From Coemansia sp. RSA 487 (taxonomy: Eukaryota > Kickxellomycota > Kickxellomycetes > Kickxellales > Kickxellaceae), in NCBI GenBank assembly GCA_027577595.1, contig JANBRJ010000053.1:51736-115735 (forward strand): 64,000 nucleotides of DNA, written 5' to 3'. The notes beneath the pieces are model-generated. The model had not been told where the DNA came from. It was given only the letters and a program-made list of their open reading frames with translations, and made no database searches. Below, piece after piece: positions 60,177 to 64,000 of the stretch (its first letter is position 1; the number at the start of each line of letters is the position of its first letter). The translations under genes and the position numbers were made by a program.

Positions 60177-61877
60177 ATGCCTGTTCTGTCGCCATTTCAA
60201 ACCTTGCCTCTGCATATTGCTGAGAGCATCTTTCGCTTCTACATCTACAATATCCGTGATCACTTTTCAGATGGTGGCGAAAGCAAAAATATGGCACTGC
60301 AGGCGGCCTGGGAAGTGCTATACGACGTTAGTCACCAGTGGAGGTCGCTCGCTCTTGACTACTCTTGCGGATCACTGCATCGGAGCTTATATGGGTTTCA
60401 GCCTGAGCACCTGTTCGGAAATGTCAGCATCACAAGAAGCTACTATTACCTAGGCGACAAGAATCTCCACTATGTCCGAAAAGTCAGGATACACCTCAGA
60501 GGCACACTGCTGAACTTGCTAAACGTAGCACAGGCGCAGGAACTCGATCGTGCCAAACCTGAAGATTTTGCACTTCCTTCGGCAACTTTTGTTGTTATTG
60601 ATCTGCAGTTCACAATGCCAGACGATGCCGAACACAGAGCTGCCTTCACTAGCGCATTCTCCTGGGTTGCGGATCGTATAAAGGTGACAATGCCCAATCT
60701 ACGGCGTGTAAAGATTTGCTTTGGAAACGACACCCTTGCTATGGAAATGAGCGCTCAATCGTTTATTTCGAAGGAATCAAGTGTGGACACACTTCTGCTA
60801 GCGTGTCTTATAAGAAGGAACTGGCGGGAGCGTCAGATGACAGCAGATCGTATGGGTACTAGCGTATCGCCTTTACAAGGCACACCACAGCTCACCACCT
60901 TTCACTGCAGCTGTTATAGCGGGACTGATCCATATAACCGCATTGTCAAGAGATGCGCGCCTACCTTGGAAGAGCTGCATATCGAAAAGCTCGCTTGCTG
61001 CCTTGCAAGACCCTTTTTTATTCACAAAGACGGTCGGCCGGTAATATTCCCTAGACTTCGCTTTCTGTTTATGCAAGCGCTGAAATCAAAGGGATATAAA
61101 AGGCTAAGGACCGACAAGGCTGCGGTCCCGTTCCCAGTACTACAGTATATCAAACTGGATTCAAGGTACGTCTTTGCGGATGACACGCTGTTCAGAGGAA
61201 ACGAAGACACGTTGAAATACCTATTCATCGACATTGACCACAAATCTTTGGAGATACTGCAACGGCACCAAGTGTTTTCGGATGGCAAATACTCACATCT
61301 ACGCTACGTAAGAGCTGCTCGAAACCACGTTTCTCGCAGGAAACTGAGCAAAGAGCCCTTTCTAAAGTTTTCACTGGGTATTCTCTCGTCGGAAACATAT
61401 TGGCTGTCGATTCCCAATCGAGTTCCTAAAAGTATGTTTGCCAATTTAATTTCTACAAGCCCCTACGCAGAAAACATCCAGATTCTTAATATTCAAAGGA
61501 CCAGGCTAAAGCTGTTTGAGATGTTCAAGTTCATCAGATTCTTGCCAAACATGACGGATTTCAAGTGCCACTTTGGGGGAATTGGTTTAGAACTAGATAA
61601 AGGACAAGCCAGCATGTTGCCGGATAACCTATATTCCACCTACTATCCGCTCAGTCGCAACCTCAAATGCTGGAGTGCTTGGTGTTCAATCGATATGCCA
61701 CAAGAAAAGTTGGCTGCTGCATCGATAACACTTGCTCTCCTATGTCCCAAGTTTACGCTTACAGGTGTGCTAAATATCGATCCACTAGAGTACCATGATG
61801 AGCTTAAAAAGGTACTTTCAAGTGGACTGTATGATAAGTATGCAGAAAAGATACGACGACTCTTCTATTACGAGTAA
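60177..61877 (+). CDS. F-box-like / leucine-rich-repeat family protein, copy 3
   Basis: A 566-residue intact paralogue of the gene at 4656, similar from end to end: MPVLSPFQTLPLHIAESIFR, WEVLYDVSHQWRSLALDY, FADDTLFRGNEDTLKYLFID, LGILSSETYWLSIPN and KYAEKIRRLFYYE. The start is supported by identical opening residues in the two intact copies. An N-terminal F-box-like segment and irregular leucine-rich repeats suggest a substrate adaptor; no direct evidence. Expanded families of this kind, with dead neighbours, usually reflect rapid gene birth and death. Adjacent on the right is the divergent CorA relative, in convergent orientation, 94 bases away. Confidence 0.78.
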   Translation: MPVLSPFQTLPLHIAESIFRFYIYNIRDHFSDGGESKNMALQAAWEVLYDVSHQWRSLALDYSCGSLHRSLYGFQPEHLFGNVSITRSYYYLGDKNLHYVRKVRIHLRGTLLNLLNVAQAQELDRAKPEDFALPSATFVVIDLQFTMPDDAEHRAAFTSAFSWVADRIKVTMPNLRRVKICFGNDTLAMEMSAQSFISKESSVDTLLLACLIRRNWRERQMTADRMGTSVSPLQGTPQLTTFHCSCYSGTDPYNRIVKRCAPTLEELHIEKLACCLARPFFIHKDGRPVIFPRLRFLFMQALKSKGYKRLRTDKAAVPFPVLQYIKLDSRYVFADDTLFRGNEDTLKYLFIDIDHKSLEILQRHQVFSDGKYSHLRYVRAARNHVSRRKLSKEPFLKFSLGILSSETYWLSIPNRVPKSMFANLISTSPYAENIQILNIQRTRLKLFEMFKFIRFLPNMTDFKCHFGGIGLELDKGQASMLPDNLYSTYYPLSRNLKCWSAWCSIDMPQEKLAAASITLALLCPKFTLTGVLNIDPLEYHDELKKVLSSGLYDKYAEKIRRLFYYE

Positions 61878-61971
61878 ACCGACCAGATAGCCTGGGTCAG
61901 TGCAGTTTTATGCTTTCTATTCAATATACACTTTTAGGAGCTCAGTCTGGTGAAATGTATCTAATCCATAT

Positions 61972-63717
61972 TTATTTGATTTTGTTTTTTAATCTGTGCT
62001 GTGGTTTGTATCGCTTTTCCTTCCTAGAAAACAGGTGATTGACGTATGTCGTGTATATGTAATATGCCACGATGGCCCAGGCAGCAAAGGCCAGGAGCTG
62101 CCAGTAGAACAGCAGCGTGCTGTTCTTCATACCCTCCCCGGGCGTCATGGTACCGTTGATGTTGTTTATATTCATCCAGAAGTCGAGGGGCGCGTAGATA
62201 AGGTGGGCAAGGAGCCAGATGTTCGCTGCTTCCAATATCGTCTTTCCCGACACCAACAACCACTGACGCTGGCGGGCAAGCGCCAATGAGTCGGCCACAA
62301 CCAGCCTGCGCTCGATTTCTTGGTGCCACCGAAGAACGGCTTTCTGCTGGTTGTACAGCAGATTGTACACAGCCGTGCTTGCATTCGCATCGTTGTTGTA
62401 CTTCGATATCTGCGACATAGTCGGAATGTGAGTGAACGACACTTCACGCCAATGTCTTGTGTTGGGTTTTTTGTTGTGTTGTCCAGTATAACCATCTTGA
62501 TCCCCAAGATGTGCACTACGGTCATTCGTTATTGCTGCTGCTGTTGTTGTTGTTGTTTGCCCGCGCAAGAGTCGCAGAGTACGTAGCATGCGCAGACCCT
62601 CTTGACAACTGCGCAGTGCAGCGAGGTTCAGTCTACGCCATGAAGCAACAGTCCGCACCCACTGGATGTCCACCGGCTCCGCCTGCGTTGTAACAGTACT
62701 CATGGTTCTCCGAGCAGCCTGATTCAGCCAGCCCGTGCACTGTCCGCCCGAATCGCGTACCCATCGACAAATGAGTGCTTGCAAGATATACTCCTCATTC
62801 AGCACTGGCTTTTCGTCCCCTGAGGTATCAAAAGCCACTGTAGTCAGCTCATCCAGAACATCGGTAACTGCATGGCTCGGCCTTTGGTGAAATGTCAGCA
62901 ATACCCGCCGACCCATCCACACCTGTACCCATGAGGTGTGCATACCTGTCATATGCTGCTTCCGGAAACGCTCTCCTATTTGACTACTCTGGTCGCTGAT
63001 ACGTGACAATGTTCTGGCCGCGACTAAGGAGCTCCTGCTGTTCTCCATCTCCTGCTGTTTGTAGCTTGGGTCGGCGGTGGCGGTGGCGGTGGCGGTGGCC
63101 AAGGCAGCAAAGCCTTGCTTCAGGGGTTTCAGATCGCTCCCTTTGATACATAGAGGCCAGACGGTATGCAAAAGTCTCTGTATTGCCTTGCGTAGACGGC
63201 TTTTTCCACGCTCAAGCATAGAACCTTGATTCATGAGCTTTTCCTTATCACCGAGGCTTCTTTGCTTATATGAATTTGAGCTTCCGTCAATTCCGCACGC
63301 AGCACTCGCTAATTTGGTTTCATCAACACAGCACGAACATTGTTCTTTGGGTTCCCACTCTGCCCAGCGCATATAGACCTCGTCTGGGTAGCATCGGCAT
63401 GCATACGTAGGAAGCCTATGCGTACTTGCACCAGCGTGTGTCTGTATGTCGGTATCGACGCCTCGAACCAAACTAACAGCTATATCGTGCCGTATTCTAA
63501 AGACTTTGGCCAGTGCATCCACGTCTCGCATGCTGGGCCGTTCAATGTCTAACCACAGCACTTCTTGGTGTGCTGTCCTGGCTCTCGCTGCCATCACCCT
63601 GACCACCAGCTCCTCCAAACTCATACCGCTGATACGTAGTCCGCTTACATGCTGTGCCGTGCTTGTGCCCAGCCCAGGTATGTGCAGCGTGTAGTTTGGT
63701 TGCAAGCTGTTGGCCAT
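61972..63717 (-). CDS. Divergent CorA/Mrs2-superfamily protein, degenerate signature
   Basis: A 581-residue protein. EVLWLDIERPSMRDVDALAK and VFRIRHDIAVSLV (about 53-85) correspond to the FWLDVxxPxxxEM and FxIHPLTVEDI blocks of the other three. A middle block (about 255-330) matches the CorA strand and helix region (RRVLLTFHQRPSHAVTDVLD). A long helix (about 440-500) and two membrane segments near the C-terminus follow, with APLDFWMNINNINGTMTPGE between pore helix and loop, then a basic end. The GMN position thus reads WMN, and the conserved IDDITD and DAIDELVLI stretch of the pore-lining region is missing. It could be a regulator, a channel with other selectivity, or a decaying paralogue. 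A GGTGGC repeat (about 63073-63096) codes for an Ala-Thr run. Confidence 0.68.
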   Translation of the reverse strand: MANSLQPNYTLHIPGLGTSTAQHVSGLRISGMSLEELVVRVMAARARTAHQEVLWLDIERPSMRDVDALAKVFRIRHDIAVSLVRGVDTDIQTHAGASTHRLPTYACRCYPDEVYMRWAEWEPKEQCSCCVDETKLASAACGIDGSSNSYKQRSLGDKEKLMNQGSMLERGKSRLRKAIQRLLHTVWPLCIKGSDLKPLKQGFAALATATATATADPSYKQQEMENSRSSLVAARTLSRISDQSSQIGERFRKQHMTGMHTSWVQVWMGRRVLLTFHQRPSHAVTDVLDELTTVAFDTSGDEKPVLNEEYILQALICRWVRDSGGQCTGWLNQAARRTMSTVTTQAEPVDIQWVRTVASWRRLNLAALRSCQEGLRMLRTLRLLRGQTTTTTAAAITNDRSAHLGDQDGYTGQHNKKPNTRHWREVSFTHIPTMSQISKYNNDANASTAVYNLLYNQQKAVLRWHQEIERRLVVADSLALARQRQWLLVSGKTILEAANIWLLAHLIYAPLDFWMNINNINGTMTPGEGMKNSTLLFYWQLLAFAAWAIVAYYIYTTYVNHLFSRKEKRYKPQHRLKNKIK

Positions 63718-63729
63718 ACGTTGATTATA

Positions 63730-64000
63730 TTAACTAATATACAAAAAAATAGGGAATGAAAAACATACGAGAAAGTCTCCCTTTCTTTTGCAAAATACTC
63801 GCATGCAATGTTTTGCAAACCTAGCTGCATCGAATAAGAAGGATGTATACACATCAAATGGTGAAAGGTTTGTGGTAGCAATAATGCATTTTGCGACCCA
63901 AGAAAGTCGTTTGCGCAGACGTAGCATATGCGTCAGTGCAAAACAGGAAAACACAAATGATTAGTACTGTTGTCTAGAAGCAGCTGCAGATGTTTATCGC
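63730..64000 (-). pseudogene. Kinase-tail relic, cut by the window edge
   Basis: A minus-strand frame (63730-63954) reads THMLRLRKRLSWVAKCIIAT and LSPFDVYTSFLFD, conserved with 6590-6710. The plus-strand end (GATTAGTACTGTTGTC, CAGATGTTTATC) matches 6741-6772, so the next part of the element probably continues past 64000. No start, domain or function is identified. Confidence 0.45.

Overview
The window looks like nuclear DNA of an early-diverging filamentous fungus. Protein-coding genes are mostly intron-poor. The few introns are short, with GTRAGY donors, and one has a perfect TACTAAC branch site. Core eukaryotic and fungal genes are present: NOP58, DHFR, CHM7, NOT4, SPT6, GTR2, TFIIIA, COA4 and a KRE2/MNT1-type mannosyltransferase. 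They sit among lineage-expanded families: long Alr/Mnr2-type CorA transporters, F-box-like proteins, and decayed kinases that resemble the fungal FunK1 class. That mix fits Zoopagomycota, for example a Kickxellales fungus such as Coemansia. This placement is inference from family content only; no rRNA or other marker is present.

Left part (1-12 kb): the tail of an unknown gene, a frameshifted FunK1-like kinase relic (minus), NOP58 (minus), DHFR (minus), a 565-aa F-box-like gene (plus), a kinase-tail relic, and a long ABCC-type ABC transporter that is still well conserved but carries two in-frame stops and a frameshift.

Middle part (12-34 kb) is mainly housekeeping. It holds a mitochondrial PPR protein, the ESCRT-III protein CHM7, an Edc1/PNRC-like decapping-activator candidate, a five-exon NOT4 with a tail of about 1,100 residues, a GPI-anchored cysteine/serine-rich surface protein, and a single-exon SPT6. 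A repeat- and relic-rich island follows at 31-33 kb, then a glutathione-independent glyoxalase (HSP31/DJ-1 type) with a striking inverted repeat just upstream of its TATA box.

Right part (34-64 kb): four separate CorA/Mrs2/Alr superfamily genes lie within 30 kb (34346, 41764, 54745, 61972), each with a different state of the signature GMN motif (GAN, GMN, GMN, WMN). Interspersed are a membrane-anchored alpha/beta hydrolase lacking its nucleophile serine, the mannosyltransferase, GTR2, TFIIIA, a small basic protein with a frame break, COA4, and a PMP3-like membrane protein with a PY motif. A second intact F-box-like paralogue stands next to a dead copy of itself. A nearly identical 494-bp non-coding segment occurs twice (46867 and 51846).

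Functional themes are magnesium/divalent-cation transport (the CorA cluster), gene expression (NOP58, NOT4, decapping factor, SPT6, TFIIIA) and nutrient signalling (GTR2). No tRNA, rRNA or CRISPR was recognised. Functions are read from motifs by eye, without database searches.
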